A stretch of 64,000 nt of DNA. Source: Candidatus Rhodobacter oscarellae. GTDB lineage: Bacteria > Pseudomonadota > Alphaproteobacteria > Rhodobacterales > Rhodobacteraceae. The notes under the pieces are model-generated. The model had not been told where the DNA came from and ran no database searches. It saw only the letters and a list, made by a program, of their open reading frames with translations. Position 1 is the first letter of the stretch, and every line of letters starts with the position of its first letter. Positions 44,247-53,516 of this stretch are shown in pieces. The stretch lies in assembly GCF_001078595.1 (NCBI RefSeq), contig NZ_LFTY01000002.1:2971773-3035772 (forward strand), written 5' to 3'. Both the position numbers and the translations under genes were made by a program.

Positions 44247-44255
44247 TGTGGATAA
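44247..44255 (-). promoter_or_regulatory. DnaA box (TTATCCACA, minus strand)
   Basis: Perfect nine-base match to the DnaA consensus, inside the gene-free AT-rich region next to hemJ. Confidence 0.85.
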
Positions 44256-44312
44256 CGGGGATTAAATTTTTATCCAATGGGTTTTGCAGCCTGTGAAAAA
44301 ACCGCGGGAATT

Positions 44313-44321
44313 TTATCCACA
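44313..44321 (+). promoter_or_regulatory. DnaA box (TTATCCACA, plus strand)
   Basis: Second perfect DnaA box, 57 bp from the first and in opposite orientation; a weaker TTATCCAAT lies between them at 44270-44278. Confidence 0.85.
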
Positions 44322-44576
44322 TATGTGAAAATCTATAAATATGCTTTTAAAAACAGAAACTTATACGGTTATTTCTTGTGCGTAAACCAAGGCGTTCCGC
44401 CGCGATCCTCGTGGTTTTCCGATTTCTCACAGCCGATCTGAGGAAATACCCACATCGGAAAAACTTCTAACAAATCCGGTGAAATGGCCAATCTATCCCG
44501 TGACAGCCGCGACGGTCACGTTTACCCAAATTTAACGAACACGTTTACCCAGCCACACACCCACAAAGTTCTCCAC

Positions 44577-45176
44577 ATGCCCGACCCGATCATCCTCGCC
44601 TCTGGCTCGCAGATCCGACAGGATCTTTTGCGCAATGCGGGTGTGCCTTTCGAAGTTGTCGTCGCGCGGGTTGACGAAGACGCGATGCGCCAAGCGCTTG
44701 AAATTGAGATGGCAAAGCCGCGCGACGTGGCCGACCATTTGGCCGAGGCCAAGACCCGGAAGGTCGCGGGCAAACACCCCAGCCGCCTGGTCTTAGGTTG
44801 TGATCAGGTTCTTAATTTTCAAGGTCAGATCCTCTCAAAGCCGAAATCGGCAGAGGAAGCCCGCGCGCAGCTGGACGCCCTATCCGGACAAACGCACGAG
44901 CTGATCTCTGCCGCTGTGATCTATGAGAATGGCGAACCTGTGTGGCGGCAGATCGGCACGGTGCGGATGGCAATGCGCGCCGCCTCTGCCAAATATCTGG
45001 ATGCTTATGTGGCCCGGAACTGGGAAAGCATCCGGCACTCCGTAGGTGGTTACAAGCTCGAAGAAGAAGGCAGCCGGCTGTTCCAAAAAGTGCACGGCGA
45101 TTATTTCCATGTGCTTGGGATGCCGCTATTGGAGGTGCTGTCCTATCTTACTCTCAAAGGGGTCATCGACGGATGA
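44577..45176 (+). CDS. Maf-family nucleotide pyrophosphatase (YceF-like)
   Basis: Hydrolyses non-canonical or modified NTPs. 199 residues from the ATG at 44577. It has the N-terminal ILASGSQIRQDLLRNAGVPFEV, the EDAMRQALE helix, LVLGCDQVLNFQGQILSKP and LSGQTHELISAAVI. The GCDQV rather than AADTVV motif puts it nearer the YceF (m7GTP) branch. A frame open back to 44484 lacks family similarity and runs through the origin. First gene to the right of oriC; overlaps aroE by 4 bp. Confidence 0.94.
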   Translation: MPDPIILASGSQIRQDLLRNAGVPFEVVVARVDEDAMRQALEIEMAKPRDVADHLAEAKTRKVAGKHPSRLVLGCDQVLNFQGQILSKPKSAEEARAQLDALSGQTHELISAAVIYENGEPVWRQIGTVRMAMRAASAKYLDAYVARNWESIRHSVGGYKLEEEGSRLFQKVHGDYFHVLGMPLLEVLSYLTLKGVIDG

Positions 45177-46009
45177 GCGAACTTCCACGCATCCCGCTGG
45201 CTGGCGTCATTGGCTCGCCGGTCGCGCATAGCCGATCGCCGACCCTCCATAGCTATTGGTTGAAGCGCTATGGGATCGCCGGGGCCTATATCCCGATGGA
45301 CGTGTCACAATCGGATCTGGCAGAGGTGATCCGCGTCCTGCCCAAGGCTGGTTTTGTGGGGTTGAACGTTACGATTCCGCATAAAGAGCATGTTATGGCC
45401 ATCGCGGATCTCGTCACCGACCGCGCTGCTTTGATCGGTGCGGCGAACACGCTGATTTTTCGCAAGGATGGCAAGCTGCACGCGGACAATACCGACGGCT
45501 ACGGGTTCATAGAGAACCTGCGCCAGAACGCGCCGGATTGGGACCCAAAGGCCGGACCGGCCGCGGTTATCGGCGGCGGCGGGGCGGCGCGCGCGGTTGT
45601 GGCTTCGCTGATAGAGACCGGTGTTCCCGAGGTCCGGCTGAGCAATCGGACACGCGCCCGCGCGGATGCCCTACGCGCGGAATTCGGCGCCAAGGTCACG
45701 ATCTATGAATGGGTGCAGGCCGGCAACATGCTCGACGGTGCGACAACTGTCGTGAACTCAAGCTCGCTTGGAATGACCGGCAAGCCAGAGCTTCGTGTGC
45801 CTTTGGACGCGTTGTCGCCAAGCGCTGTGGTGACCGATTTGGTCTATACACCGCTAGAGACCAACCTATTGCGGCATGCGTCTGACATCGGGTGCACGGT
45901 GGTGGACGGGTTGGGCATGCTTTTGAACCAAGCTGCCCCGGCTTTCGAACGCTGGTTCGGCAAGCGCCCGGTCGTTGATGACGCGGTCCGGCAGGTCATG
46001 CTGAGGTGA
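45173..46009 (+). CDS. aroE: Shikimate dehydrogenase
   Basis: NADPH-dependent reduction of 3-dehydroshikimate in aromatic amino-acid synthesis. 278 residues from the ATG at 45173 (ATGA overlap with maf). Shikimate-binding residues are in [10 protein letters not shown] (Ser20/Ser22), catalytic Lys71 in [24 protein letters not shown], the NADP-binding [12 protein letters not shown] and [13 protein letters not shown] near the end. The next gene, coaE, overlaps by 4 bp. Confidence 0.96.
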   Translation: MSELPRIPLAGVIGSPVAHSRSPTLHSYWLKRYGIAGAYIPMDVSQSDLAEVIRVLPKAGFVGLNVTIPHKEHVMAIADLVTDRAALIGAANTLIFRKDGKLHADNTDGYGFIENLRQNAPDWDPKAGPAAVIGGGGAARAVVASLIETGVPEVRLSNRTRARADALRAEFGAKVTIYEWVQAGNMLDGATTVVNSSSLGMTGKPELRVPLDALSPSAVVTDLVYTPLETNLLRHASDIGCTVVDGLGMLLNQAAPAFERWFGKRPVVDDAVRQVMLR

Positions 46010-46608
46010 GCAAGCCGCCATTCCTGATCGGGCTGACAGGTTCCATCGGCATGGGCAAGACTACGACTGCCCAGATGTTCGCCGACGAAGGTGTTCCGGT
46101 TTGGGATGCCGACGCGGCTGTGCATCGGCTTTATGGCTCCGGCGGGGCTGCCGTTGTCCCGATTGGAGAGCTTTACCCAAAGGCCGTCGTCAATGGTGTG
46201 GTCGACCGCGAGGCCCTGAAACGTTGGATCTCGGCAGATGACACAGCGCTCAAAAGGATCGAGGCCGCGGTGCACCCGCTTGTTGCGCAGGACCGCGCTG
46301 CGTTCATTGCCGATTCAGACGCCGCGATCTTGTTGTTCGACATACCGCTGCTCTTTGAGACCGGAGGCGATGTTGGGATGAACGCTATTGTCGTGGCCAG
46401 TGCACCGCCCGAGGTTCAGCGCGCCCGCGTGCTGGCTCGACCTGGAATGACGCCAGAGCATTTCGAGACGATTCTAGCCAAACAGACGCCGGATGCCGAG
46501 AAACGCGCGCGCGCGGATTACATCATCGATACGCAAACACTTGAGGGCGCGCGTTCGGCGGTGCAAGCTTGCCTTGCTGATATTCGCCGCAGGATCGCCA
46601 ATGCGTGA
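46006..46608 (+). CDS. coaE: Dephospho-CoA kinase
   Basis: Last step of coenzyme A synthesis. 200 residues, GTG start at 46006 (GTGA overlap with aroE). P-loop GSIGMGKT at 12-19, then [14 protein letters not shown] with the conserved Asp-Ala-Asp, [24 protein letters not shown] and the lid region [17 protein letters not shown]. Overlaps dnaQ by 8 bp. Confidence 0.96.
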   Translation: MSKPPFLIGLTGSIGMGKTTTAQMFADEGVPVWDADAAVHRLYGSGGAAVVPIGELYPKAVVNGVVDREALKRWISADDTALKRIEAAVHPLVAQDRAAFIADSDAAILLFDIPLLFETGGDVGMNAIVVASAPPEVQRARVLARPGMTPEHFETILAKQTPDAEKRARADYIIDTQTLEGARSAVQACLADIRRRIANA

Positions 46609-47335
46609 GATCGTTCTAGACACCGAAACCACCGGGTTCGAGCCCGAAACCGGTGACCGCATCGTCGAGATCGGCGCGATCGAACTTTCGGGCCATATCC
46701 CCACGGGGCGCACCTTTCATGTCTACGTGAACCCCGAACGGGGTATGCCGGACGAGGCGTTTGGCGTGCACGGGATTGGTCCGGACTTGCTGTCCGAGCC
46801 ACGCGCGGCGAAACCGGGCGAGGTCACGCTACGGGACAAGCCCCTGTTCAAGGACATCGCCCAGGGCTTTATCGATTTCATCGGCGACGCCAAGCTGGTG
46901 ATCCACAACGCGTCCTTTGACATGAAGTTTCTGAATGCCGAGCTTGGCTGGCTGAACTATCCAAAGCTGCCCATGGACCAGGCGATTGACACTCTGGCCA
47001 TCGCGCGGCGCAAGTTTCCTGGGTCGCCCGCGTCTTTGGATGCGCTTTGTCGTCGCTTTAGCATCGACAACTCCTCGCGCACGCTGCACGGCGCGCTGCT
47101 GGACAGCGAAATTCTGGCAGAGGTCTATCTGGAATTGATCGGCGGGCGTCAGCCGGATTTCGGGCTGGCGGGCGGAACGGCGGATTCCGGCGGCAATGCG
47201 GACGGCAATGCCTGGCGACCAAAGCCGCGTCCGGAACCGTTATCCTCGCTGGTCACGCCAGCCGAAAGCGCCGCCCATGACGCCTTTGTCGAGGCGCTGG
47301 GCGACGATGCGATTTGGAAAAAACTGGACGCTTAA
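46601..47335 (+). CDS. dnaQ: DNA polymerase III epsilon subunit (3'-5' proofreading exonuclease)
   Basis: 244 residues. The DEDDh catalytic set is visible: Asp7/Glu9 ([10 protein letters not shown]), Asp107 ([10 protein letters not shown]), His163 and Asp168 ([11 protein letters not shown]). The C-terminal 60 residues (Gly/Asp-rich linker then [20 protein letters not shown]) should carry the polymerase-binding segment. ATG at 46601 lies inside the coaE 3' end. It converges on secB with only 3 bp between stops, leaving no room for a terminator. Confidence 0.96.
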   Translation: MREIVLDTETTGFEPETGDRIVEIGAIELSGHIPTGRTFHVYVNPERGMPDEAFGVHGIGPDLLSEPRAAKPGEVTLRDKPLFKDIAQGFIDFIGDAKLVIHNASFDMKFLNAELGWLNYPKLPMDQAIDTLAIARRKFPGSPASLDALCRRFSIDNSSRTLHGALLDSEILAEVYLELIGGRQPDFGLAGGTADSGGNADGNAWRPKPRPEPLSSLVTPAESAAHDAFVEALGDDAIWKKLDA

Positions 47336-47338
47336 GCC

Positions 47339-47854
47339 CTAGTTCTTGGGCTGCTGCTGCGCCTCGGCGACCTTTTGCTGAACCAGCTGGCGGTAGATCG
47401 CAACGAAATCCACCACATCCATGTTCAGCGGAGGGAAGCCGCCTTCGCGCGTCAGATCGGAAACCAGGCGGCGCACGAACGGGAACAGCATCCGCGGGCA
47501 TTCGATCATCAGAAACGGATGAAGCTGCTCTTCGGGGATATTGTCGATCATGAACAGGCCGGCATAATCCAGCTCGATCACAAACAGCGTCTCGCCACCG
47601 TTCTTATTCTTGGACGTGATCGAGTATTTCGAGACCACCTCGTAATGGTTGTCACCAGAGGGGCGCTTTTTGGCGTCAAGGCCGACCTGAACGTTGAATT
47701 CAGGCGTAACATCGCCACCGGTAACGCCCTTTTGAACCATGATGTTCTCGAAGGACAGATCGCGAATGAACTGCGCCATGACTTGCATCTTGGGCGGTTG
47801 CGGCGTGGGCTGCGCCTCGGTTGCTTCGGGCGTGGTGCCACCATTCTCTGCCAT
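47339..47854 (-). CDS. secB: Protein-export chaperone SecB
   Basis: Tetrameric cytosolic chaperone that holds preproteins unfolded for SecA. 171 residues with QFIRDLSFENIMVQKG near the N-terminus, VQVGLDAKKR, YEVVSKYSITSKNKNGGETLFVIELDYAG and CPRMLFPFVRRLVSDLTREGGFPPLNMDVVDF. The acidic C-terminal tail ends in a Gln-rich segment. Confidence 0.96.
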   Translation of the reverse strand: MAENGGTTPEATEAQPTPQPPKMQVMAQFIRDLSFENIMVQKGVTGGDVTPEFNVQVGLDAKKRPSGDNHYEVVSKYSITSKNKNGGETLFVIELDYAGLFMIDNIPEEQLHPFLMIECPRMLFPFVRRLVSDLTREGGFPPLNMDVVDFVAIYRQLVQQKVAEAQQQPKN

Positions 47855-47915
47855 TAATCTCTTCCTCGCATGGAATTTTGGGTTCGGGCCCCTCTAGCAG
47901 GTCGCTTAGGGGGCC

Positions 47916-48419
47916 TCAATGCCGAGTCCAGCCAGAAGTCCCATGCGTTGGAGATTTTGGCCGGTCGACTTCCTCTGGTTTCGTCGCAACTTCCTCGAAT
48001 TCACCATCAATGACATCGTCCCGCGTCGCGCCTGTGCCAGGGCGAGGCGCCGATCCCATTGAGAATTGAGCGACCTTTACCCTCGCGCGGACATAGCCGA
48101 ACACCGCCAGCCGCACCTGCGGAACCAGCAATAGAAAGCCGACAGTGTCGGTGAAAAATCCGGGCGTTAGCAGCAGCGCGCCCGAGAAAAGGATCATCGC
48201 CCCGTGGGCCAGATGTTCGGTCGGATCATTGAGCTGCTGGAACGAATTTTGCAGGTCCGCAAGCGCGCGCAACCCCTGCGCACGCACCAGCCAAGTGCCA
48301 AGAATGGCGGTGATTACGACGATCAAAAGAGTCCAGCCCAGACCAATGGCGCCACCGATCTGGATGAAAAGCGCGATCTCGATCAGCGGAACTGCGACAA
48401 ATAGGGCGAAAAGCCACAT
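47916..48419 (-). CDS. FxsA family membrane protein
   Basis: 167 residues, three membrane segments in the first 105 residues: WLFALFVAVPLIEIALFI, GWTLLIVVITAILGTWLV and ALLLTPGFFTDTVGFLLLVP. GTWLVRAQGLRAL and ALLLTPGFFTDTVGFLLL are the FxsA signature. The C-terminus is cytoplasmic and acidic. FxsA suppresses phage T7 exclusion by the F plasmid in Escherichia coli when overexpressed; the native role is unknown. Divergent from the Tim44-domain gene across 107 bp. Confidence 0.93.
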   Translation of the reverse strand: MWLFALFVAVPLIEIALFIQIGGAIGLGWTLLIVVITAILGTWLVRAQGLRALADLQNSFQQLNDPTEHLAHGAMILFSGALLLTPGFFTDTVGFLLLVPQVRLAVFGYVRARVKVAQFSMGSAPRPGTGATRDDVIDGEFEEVATKPEEVDRPKSPTHGTSGWTRH

Positions 48420-48526
48420 GATATCCTCGTTATTCGTAGCTGTGGTAAGGTGGACTCACCGGCATGTGCACCCTACATATGCGCGGTAGACCACTGATGC
48501 CACCTTACGCCTGAAAAGAGACCTCA

Positions 48527-49186
48527 ATGAACTCGTCCATCATCCAACTTTTGGTGCTTGCTGGAATCGCCGTGTTCCTGATCCTAAGACTGCGCAGCGT
48601 CTTGGGTACGCGCGAGGGGTTCGAGAAGCCGCGCGCCGAGGCTCCGACCAGCGATGCGCCCATGCGCCGCGGCTTTGAGGTGATCGAGGGTGGGCCGGAT
48701 CTGGACATCACGGATCACGTCGAAGAGGGCTCGCCAGAGGCCGAAGCCCTGGCCGAAATGAAGCGCGCCGAGCCAAGCTTTGCCGTGGGCGAGTTCCTGC
48801 AGGGCGCGCGCGGGGCGTATGAAATGATCCTGATGAGCTTCGAGCGCGGCGACATCGATGATATCGCGGCCTTCTTGGGCGAGGATGTGCATCAGACCTT
48901 TGTGGACGTTGTCGGCGCCCGCGAAGATCAGGGCCTTACGATCGAGGCGAATTTTGTTGGCGTGCGAGAGCTGACGCTGGTGGGCGCGCATTTTGACCCC
49001 TCCAGTGCGGTGGGCGAAGTGACGGTTCGTTTTGTGGGCGAGCTGACCTCGGTCGTTCGCGATGCCGCCGGCGAGATCATCGAAGGCGATGCAACAGAGG
49101 TGAAGCGCCAGAAGGATATCTGGACCTTCGCGCGTGAAATGGGAACCGACGATCCCAACTGGAAGCTTGTCGCGACCGGGGAATGA
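48527..49186 (+). CDS. Tim44/TimA-domain protein
   Basis: 219 residues. A single N-terminal membrane anchor (IIQLLVLAGIAVFLILRL) is followed by a variable linker and a Tim44-like domain (residues 85-219) with FLQGARGAYEMILMSFERGDIDDIAAFLGEDVHQTF, VTVRFVGELTSVVRD and KRQKDIWTFAREMGTDDPNWKLVATGE. Alphaproteobacterial TimA is the ancestor of the mitochondrial Tim44 import component and lies in the inner membrane facing the cytosol. It overlaps mltA by 4 bp, a conserved pairing in this class. Confidence 0.92.
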   Translation: MNSSIIQLLVLAGIAVFLILRLRSVLGTREGFEKPRAEAPTSDAPMRRGFEVIEGGPDLDITDHVEEGSPEAEALAEMKRAEPSFAVGEFLQGARGAYEMILMSFERGDIDDIAAFLGEDVHQTFVDVVGAREDQGLTIEANFVGVRELTLVGAHFDPSSAVGEVTVRFVGELTSVVRDAAGEIIEGDATEVKRQKDIWTFAREMGTDDPNWKLVATGE

Positions 49187-50226
49187 GGCGGCTTGTCTAT
49201 GCGTTGGCGGCAGCGATTGGCCTAAGCGTGTCGGGCGCCGCATCAGGACAATCCCTGTCCTATGAGGTTCTGGAATTCGAAGACCTCAAAGGATGGCGCA
49301 GCGACGATCACGACGCCGCGCTGAAGGTCTTCCTGAACACCTGCATGGATATGAAGGACCCGGATTGGTCCTCGCTGTGCTCCTTGGCCCAAGAGCAAAC
49401 ATCTGCGCGCACGTTCTTCGAGCTCTTCTTTAAGCCGGTTCTCGTAGAAGACGGCGACCCGATGCTTTTTACCGGGTATTTCGAGCCAGAGTTGAACGGT
49501 TCGCTGCAGCGCACCGCGACCTATCGCTACCCTCTCTATAAAAAGCCGCCGGAGGTGAGGAACGGCATCCAGTGGCTAAGCCGGGCACAGATCGAGAACG
49601 GAGACGCGCTCAGCGGGCGCGGGCTAGAGATTGCCTGGATTGATGATCCTGTTGATGTGTTTTTCCTGCAGATCCAGGGTTCTGGCCGGGTGAAGCTGCC
49701 GGACGGAAACTACCTGCGCGTCGGCTATGGCGGAAAGAACGGGCATGATTACAAGTCCGTGGGCCAAGAGCTTGTGCGGCGCGGCGTGTACCAGCCGCAC
49801 CAGGTATCCGCGCAGGTGATCCGGAATTGGGTGAAGCGGAACCCAGTGGCAGGCCGAAGGCTTTTGCAGACGAACCCATCCTATGTGTTCTTTCGCGAGG
49901 TGAGCCGCGTGCCAGCGGATCAGGGTCCGCTTGGGGCCATGAATCGCTCGATCACGACCTTACGGTCGATTGCGGTCGACCCGAAATTCACGCCGCTTGG
50001 CGCGCCTGTTTGGATCGAGAAGGGTGGCAGCACGCCGATGCGACGGCTGATGATCGCGCAGGATACCGGTTCCGCCATCAAGGGCGCGCAGCGGGCCGAC
50101 ATCTTCTATGGGACGGGTGACTATGCCGGGCGCCGCGCCGGTGAGACCCGCGACCCGGGGCGTATGGTCGTGCTGATGCCGATCCAGCGCGCCTATGCCT
50201 TGGCCTTTGAGGGCCAGGACGGGTGA
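49183..50226 (+). CDS. mltA: Membrane-bound lytic murein transglycosylase A
   Basis: Cleaves peptidoglycan glycan strands to 1,6-anhydroMurNAc ends. 347 residues with a cleavable signal (LVYALAAAIGLSVSGAASGQ, no lipobox Cys, so probably periplasmic soluble), MltA domain with FTGYFEPELNGSL, DDPVDVFFLQIQGSGRVKLPDG, YVFFREV and the 3D-domain catalytic region MRRLMIAQDTGSAIKGAQRADIFYGTG. The ATG overlaps the timA stop; the stop overlaps the Smr gene. Confidence 0.95.
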   Translation: MRRLVYALAAAIGLSVSGAASGQSLSYEVLEFEDLKGWRSDDHDAALKVFLNTCMDMKDPDWSSLCSLAQEQTSARTFFELFFKPVLVEDGDPMLFTGYFEPELNGSLQRTATYRYPLYKKPPEVRNGIQWLSRAQIENGDALSGRGLEIAWIDDPVDVFFLQIQGSGRVKLPDGNYLRVGYGGKNGHDYKSVGQELVRRGVYQPHQVSAQVIRNWVKRNPVAGRRLLQTNPSYVFFREVSRVPADQGPLGAMNRSITTLRSIAVDPKFTPLGAPVWIEKGGSTPMRRLMIAQDTGSAIKGAQRADIFYGTGDYAGRRAGETRDPGRMVVLMPIQRAYALAFEGQDG

Positions 50227-50807
50227 GCAAGAAACGCGGTCGTCGCGGTCTCTCAGAGGACGACCGCGCGCTCTGGAACCGAGTGGCGCAAAGCGCAAAC
50301 CCTCTGCATACGAGTGCCCCCAAACCTAAGCCGTTGCCCGAGATGTTTGAGCCGGAAGAAATCCCGCCGCCTCCGAAAATGCCCAAGCCAAAGTTCAGGT
50401 CCAGCGGACCTTCGACCGCTACCGCCGTGCCGCCGATAAAGAAGGCAAACAGCTCAGAGCTGCGTATGGATCAGAAGTCCTTTGACAAGCTGAAGCGCGG
50501 TAAGCTTAAGCCAGAGGCCCGGGTCGATCTGCATGGGATGACCCAGGCGCGGGCGCATGGTGTGTTGAGCACATTTATCCAGGATGCGCATGCGCGTGGG
50601 CTGCGGCTGGTCCTGGTGATCACCGGAAAAGGCAAAGACCGCGACGATGGCGGACCGATTCCGACGCCGCGCGGGGTGCTGCGGCACAACGTGCCGCAAT
50701 GGCTTGGTCTGCCCCCGTTGTCGCTGATGGTGCTGCAAGTGTCCGACGCACATCAGCGCCACGGCGGTGGCGGGGCGTATTATGTGTATCTAAAGCGGCG
50801 GCGCTAA
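50223..50807 (+). CDS. Smr-domain protein
   Basis: 194 residues from GTG at 50223 (overlap with mltA). Residues 1-85 are a basic, Pro-rich linker region. Residues 95-190 form the Smr domain with LKPEARVDLHGMTQARAHGVLSTFI, LRLVLVITGKGKD and HQRHGGGGAYYVYLKRRR. Smr domains are nucleases related to MutS2; a role in DNA or RNA processing is plausible. The tail after the stop enters a 135-bp gap with a 12-bp inverted repeat. Confidence 0.92.
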   Translation: MSKKRGRRGLSEDDRALWNRVAQSANPLHTSAPKPKPLPEMFEPEEIPPPPKMPKPKFRSSGPSTATAVPPIKKANSSELRMDQKSFDKLKRGKLKPEARVDLHGMTQARAHGVLSTFIQDAHARGLRLVLVITGKGKDRDDGGPIPTPRGVLRHNVPQWLGLPPLSLMVLQVSDAHQRHGGGGAYYVYLKRRR

Positions 50808-50869
50808 TTTCCTGCGACTATGGGTACCGGTTCTGCGCCCGGAGTAACGTAGATGCAGCGCGCTGCCCG

Positions 50870-50928
50870 CCCATGTCCATTTTCCGCCGATTCGCGTTAA
50901 GATATCCCGAATTTCCAATGGACATGGG
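50870..50928. repeat. Perfect 12-bp inverted repeat between convergent genes
   Basis: CCCATGTCCATT (50870-50881) and AATGGACATGGG (50917-50928) are exact complements around a 35-nt loop. It lies between the Smr gene stop (50807) and the MFS gene stop (50943). There is no T-run on either side, so it is not a standard intrinsic terminator. Confidence 0.7.
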
Positions 50929-50942
50929 GCCGCGCCAAGACC

Positions 50943-52157
50943 TTAGCCCAGCGCCCTAGCCGCACGCCGCACACCCGCCCAGACGAGCACCACAACGGCC
51001 ACAAAATACCCCGCGATCCAGAACATCTGGCCCTCAAACGCCAAACCCGCATCAATGATGGCGCCGGTGATCCATGGCCCCGCCGCCGATCCCAGCACCA
51101 TGACCGCCGTCGCCAGCGCCTTGATCGAGCCAATGCTTCGGGTGCCGTAGAACTCCGCCCAAAAAACATTCGGGATTGTCGCGTTCGCGCCATGCCCGAT
51201 GGCGACCAAAGCCAGCCCGATGGCCGCGGCGCCTAAAGAACTGGTTGCCCCGAGCACCACGAACCCCGCCGCGATCGGCAGCCCGGCGAAAGCAATGAGG
51301 CGCGCAGATCCCAGCCGGTCCACCAGAGCGCCCGTCGCAAGGGTCGCGACCAAAGCGACCCCGGTATAGAGCGGGAAGAGCGTGACCAACGCGGCGTGGC
51401 TCCAGCCCTTGGTCTCTGCCAGGTGCACCTGCTGGAAGAAGAGCGCCGTGATCCAGGCGGACGGCCCCAGGATCGCGGGCACCATCAGCCAAAACAGCCA
51501 ATGTCGGATCGTGTCCCGCCGGGACCAATGCCGGCCGTGCATGCCGGTCGATTGGCTGTCCTCTGCCACCGATTGCGGCGTCCTTTCCAGGCGAAGTAGG
51601 GTCGAAAGTAGCGGTATCATCAGCAAAACGAAGACCGCGAAGCCAAACCACAGCACCCACCAGTCCACGATGTCGAACATGAAGACGATGAAGAGCGGCA
51701 AGAACGCCTCGCCCACGGCGTAGCCCAGCGACGCGATGGCCAGCGCCTTGCCCCGCGAGCCCACGAACCAGCGCGCCATGGCCACGACGGCGATGTGGCT
51801 GATCATGCCCTGCCCGGTAAAGCGCAGCGCGAAGATCACGAAGGGCAGCGCCCAGGCCGCCGGGGCCAGAGCCATCGCCAGGCAGGCCAGCGCGAGCAGC
51901 ACCAAGACAACCGCGCCCAGGTAGCGCGCGCGGAAGTGGTCCGTCAGCACCCCCGCCCAGATCATCACCAATCCGCTCGCCAGGGTGCCGATACCGTAGA
52001 GCCGCCCCCAATCGCCGTCCGTTAGCCCGAACTCGGCGCGGATCTCGCCCGCAAAGACCGAGATCAGGAAGGTCTGCCCAAAGCTGGAGCAAAATGTCAG
52101 CAGCGCCCCCGCCGCAAGGAATGGCGCGTTCTGACGGAGAAACTGCGGGAACGACAT
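50943..52157 (-). CDS. MFS transporter
   Basis: 404-residue major facilitator with about 12 helices, beginning FLRQNAPFLAAGALLTFCSSFGQTFLISVFAG (helix 1). The loop between helices 2 and 3 reads LSDRFRAR-like as LTDHFRARYLG, and GSRGKALAIASLGYAVGEAFLP is typical of oxalate/monocarboxylate-type facilitators. A second long open frame overlaps it and is rejected. The substrate is not clear. It is convergent with the Smr gene and 39 bp downstream of the hslU stop on the same strand, being read away from it. Confidence 0.88.
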   Translation of the reverse strand: MSFPQFLRQNAPFLAAGALLTFCSSFGQTFLISVFAGEIRAEFGLTDGDWGRLYGIGTLASGLVMIWAGVLTDHFRARYLGAVVLVLLALACLAMALAPAAWALPFVIFALRFTGQGMISHIAVVAMARWFVGSRGKALAIASLGYAVGEAFLPLFIVFMFDIVDWWVLWFGFAVFVLLMIPLLSTLLRLERTPQSVAEDSQSTGMHGRHWSRRDTIRHWLFWLMVPAILGPSAWITALFFQQVHLAETKGWSHAALVTLFPLYTGVALVATLATGALVDRLGSARLIAFAGLPIAAGFVVLGATSSLGAAAIGLALVAIGHGANATIPNVFWAEFYGTRSIGSIKALATAVMVLGSAAGPWITGAIIDAGLAFEGQMFWIAGYFVAVVVLVWAGVRRAARALG

Positions 52158-52196
52158 GCGCCATCAGTGACGGAGCATGCCAGGAATGAAAAGCGC

Positions 52197-53504
52197 TTAG
52201 AGTACGTAGCGGCTTACATCCACGGACTTGGTCAGCTCGCCCAGGTTCGCGTCGACAAAACCCGCATCCACGGTGATCTCCTCGCCCGCGCGGTCCGGTG
52301 CGGTGAACGAGAGCTCTTCGAACACGCGCTCCATCACCGTATAGAGCCGCCGCGCGCCGATATTCTCGACCGATTGGTTCACCTCTGCGGCGATCTTGGC
52401 CAGCGCCGCGATGCCGTCCTCGGTGAAGGAGACCGTGACCTCCTCGGTGCCCATCAAGGCGGTGTATTGCAGGGTCAAAGCATTGTCCGTCTCGGTCAGG
52501 ATGCGCACAAAGTCCTCCTCGGTCAGCGCGCGCAGCTCCACCCGGATCGGCAGGCGCCCCTGCAGCTCGGGCAGAAGGTCCGAGGGCTTGGCGATGTGGA
52601 AGGCGCCCGAGGCGATGAACAGGATATGGTCGGTCTTCACCGGGCCGTGTTTGGTCGAGACGGTGGTGCCCTCGATCAGCGGCAGCAGGTCGCGCTGCAC
52701 GCCTTCGCGGCTGACATCGCCGCCCTTATGTTCCTGCCGGGCGCAGACCTTGTCGATCTCGTCGAGAAAGACGATCCCGTTCTCTTCGACGGCACTGATG
52801 GCGGCGCGGGTCACGGTCTCGTCGTCCAGAAGCTTATCCGCCTCCTCGCCGATTAGAACGGCATAGCTTTCGGCCACGGTCAGTTTGCGCGTCACCATGC
52901 GCCCGCCCATTGCCTTGCCCAGCATGTCGCCGAGATTCATCATCCCCATGTTCGAGCCAGGCTGGCCCGGGATCTCGAACATTGGCATCGGGTTGGAGCT
53001 ATCCGTTAGCTCTAGCTCGATCTCATGGTCGTCCAGCTCGCCGGTCTTCAGCTTGCGGCGGAACATCTCGCGGGTCTGCTCGCGGGCGTCTTTGCCCGCG
53101 ATGGCCTCGATCACGCGCTCCTCGGCGGCCTGATGCGCGGCGGCCTTGACCTCTTCGCGCATGTTCTCGCGGGTCATGATGATCGCGGCGTCCACCAGGT
53201 CGCGCACGATCTGCTCGACATCGCGGCCGACATAGCCGACCTCGGTGAACTTCGTGGCCTCGACCTTTAGGAACGGCGCCTTGGCAAGCCGCGCCAGGCG
53301 GCGGCTGATCTCTGTCTTGCCGACCCCGGTGGGCCCGATCATCAGGATGTTCTTGGGGTAGACCTCGTCGCGGATGTCGTCGGGCAGGTTCTTGCGCCGC
53401 CAGCGGTTGCGCAGGGCCACGGCCACGGCGCGCTTGGCGTCCTTCTGGCCGATGATAAAGCGGTCCAGCTCGCTGACGATTTCGCGGGGGGTAAGATCGG
53501 TCAT
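52197..53504 (-). CDS. hslU: ATP-dependent protease ATPase subunit HslU
   Basis: Unfoldase ring of the HslUV protease. 435 residues with [27 protein letters not shown], Walker A GPTGVGKT at 57-64, [19 protein letters not shown] (pore GYVG loop), Walker [14 protein letters not shown], and the C-terminal sensor and HslV-docking tail ending DVSRYVL. It is separated from hslV by one membrane-protein gene on the same strand. Confidence 0.97.
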   Translation of the reverse strand: MTDLTPREIVSELDRFIIGQKDAKRAVAVALRNRWRRKNLPDDIRDEVYPKNILMIGPTGVGKTEISRRLARLAKAPFLKVEATKFTEVGYVGRDVEQIVRDLVDAAIIMTRENMREEVKAAAHQAAEERVIEAIAGKDAREQTREMFRRKLKTGELDDHEIELELTDSSNPMPMFEIPGQPGSNMGMMNLGDMLGKAMGGRMVTRKLTVAESYAVLIGEEADKLLDDETVTRAAISAVEENGIVFLDEIDKVCARQEHKGGDVSREGVQRDLLPLIEGTTVSTKHGPVKTDHILFIASGAFHIAKPSDLLPELQGRLPIRVELRALTEEDFVRILTETDNALTLQYTALMGTEEVTVSFTEDGIAALAKIAAEVNQSVENIGARRLYTVMERVFEELSFTAPDRAGEEITVDAGFVDANLGELTKSVDVSRYVL

Positions 53505-53516
53505 ATCAGTCTCTAT

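Larger units (their letters stand above)
44177..44576. other. Predicted chromosomal replication origin (oriC)
   Basis: A 400-bp gene-free, AT-rich gap, the longest in the window, between hemJ and maf. It holds two perfect DnaA boxes (TTATCCACA at 44313-44321 on the plus strand and at 44247-44255 on the minus strand), TTATCCAAT at 44270-44278 (one or two mismatches) and TTCTCCACA at 44569-44577. The stretch 44201-44222 is nearly pure A/T and suits a DNA-unwinding element; it contains TTAA-N7-TTAA (44201-44215), the CtrA consensus. The flanks (rho–mnmE–mnmG–rsmG–parAB on one side, maf–aroE–coaE–dnaQ–secB on the other) are the classic alphaproteobacterial origin neighbourhood. Exact borders and initiation are inferred. 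Confidence 0.85.

Noticed and set aside
44484-44576. In-frame N-terminal extension of maf into the origin region
   Set aside because: The 31 extra residues have no Maf similarity, no ribosome site and run through the DnaA-box region; the ATG at 44577 is the family start.
51052-52164. 370-codon frame overlapping the MFS gene on the same strand
   Set aside because: Ala/Gly/Arg-rich without hydrophobic helices; the other frame encodes a complete 12-helix transporter.
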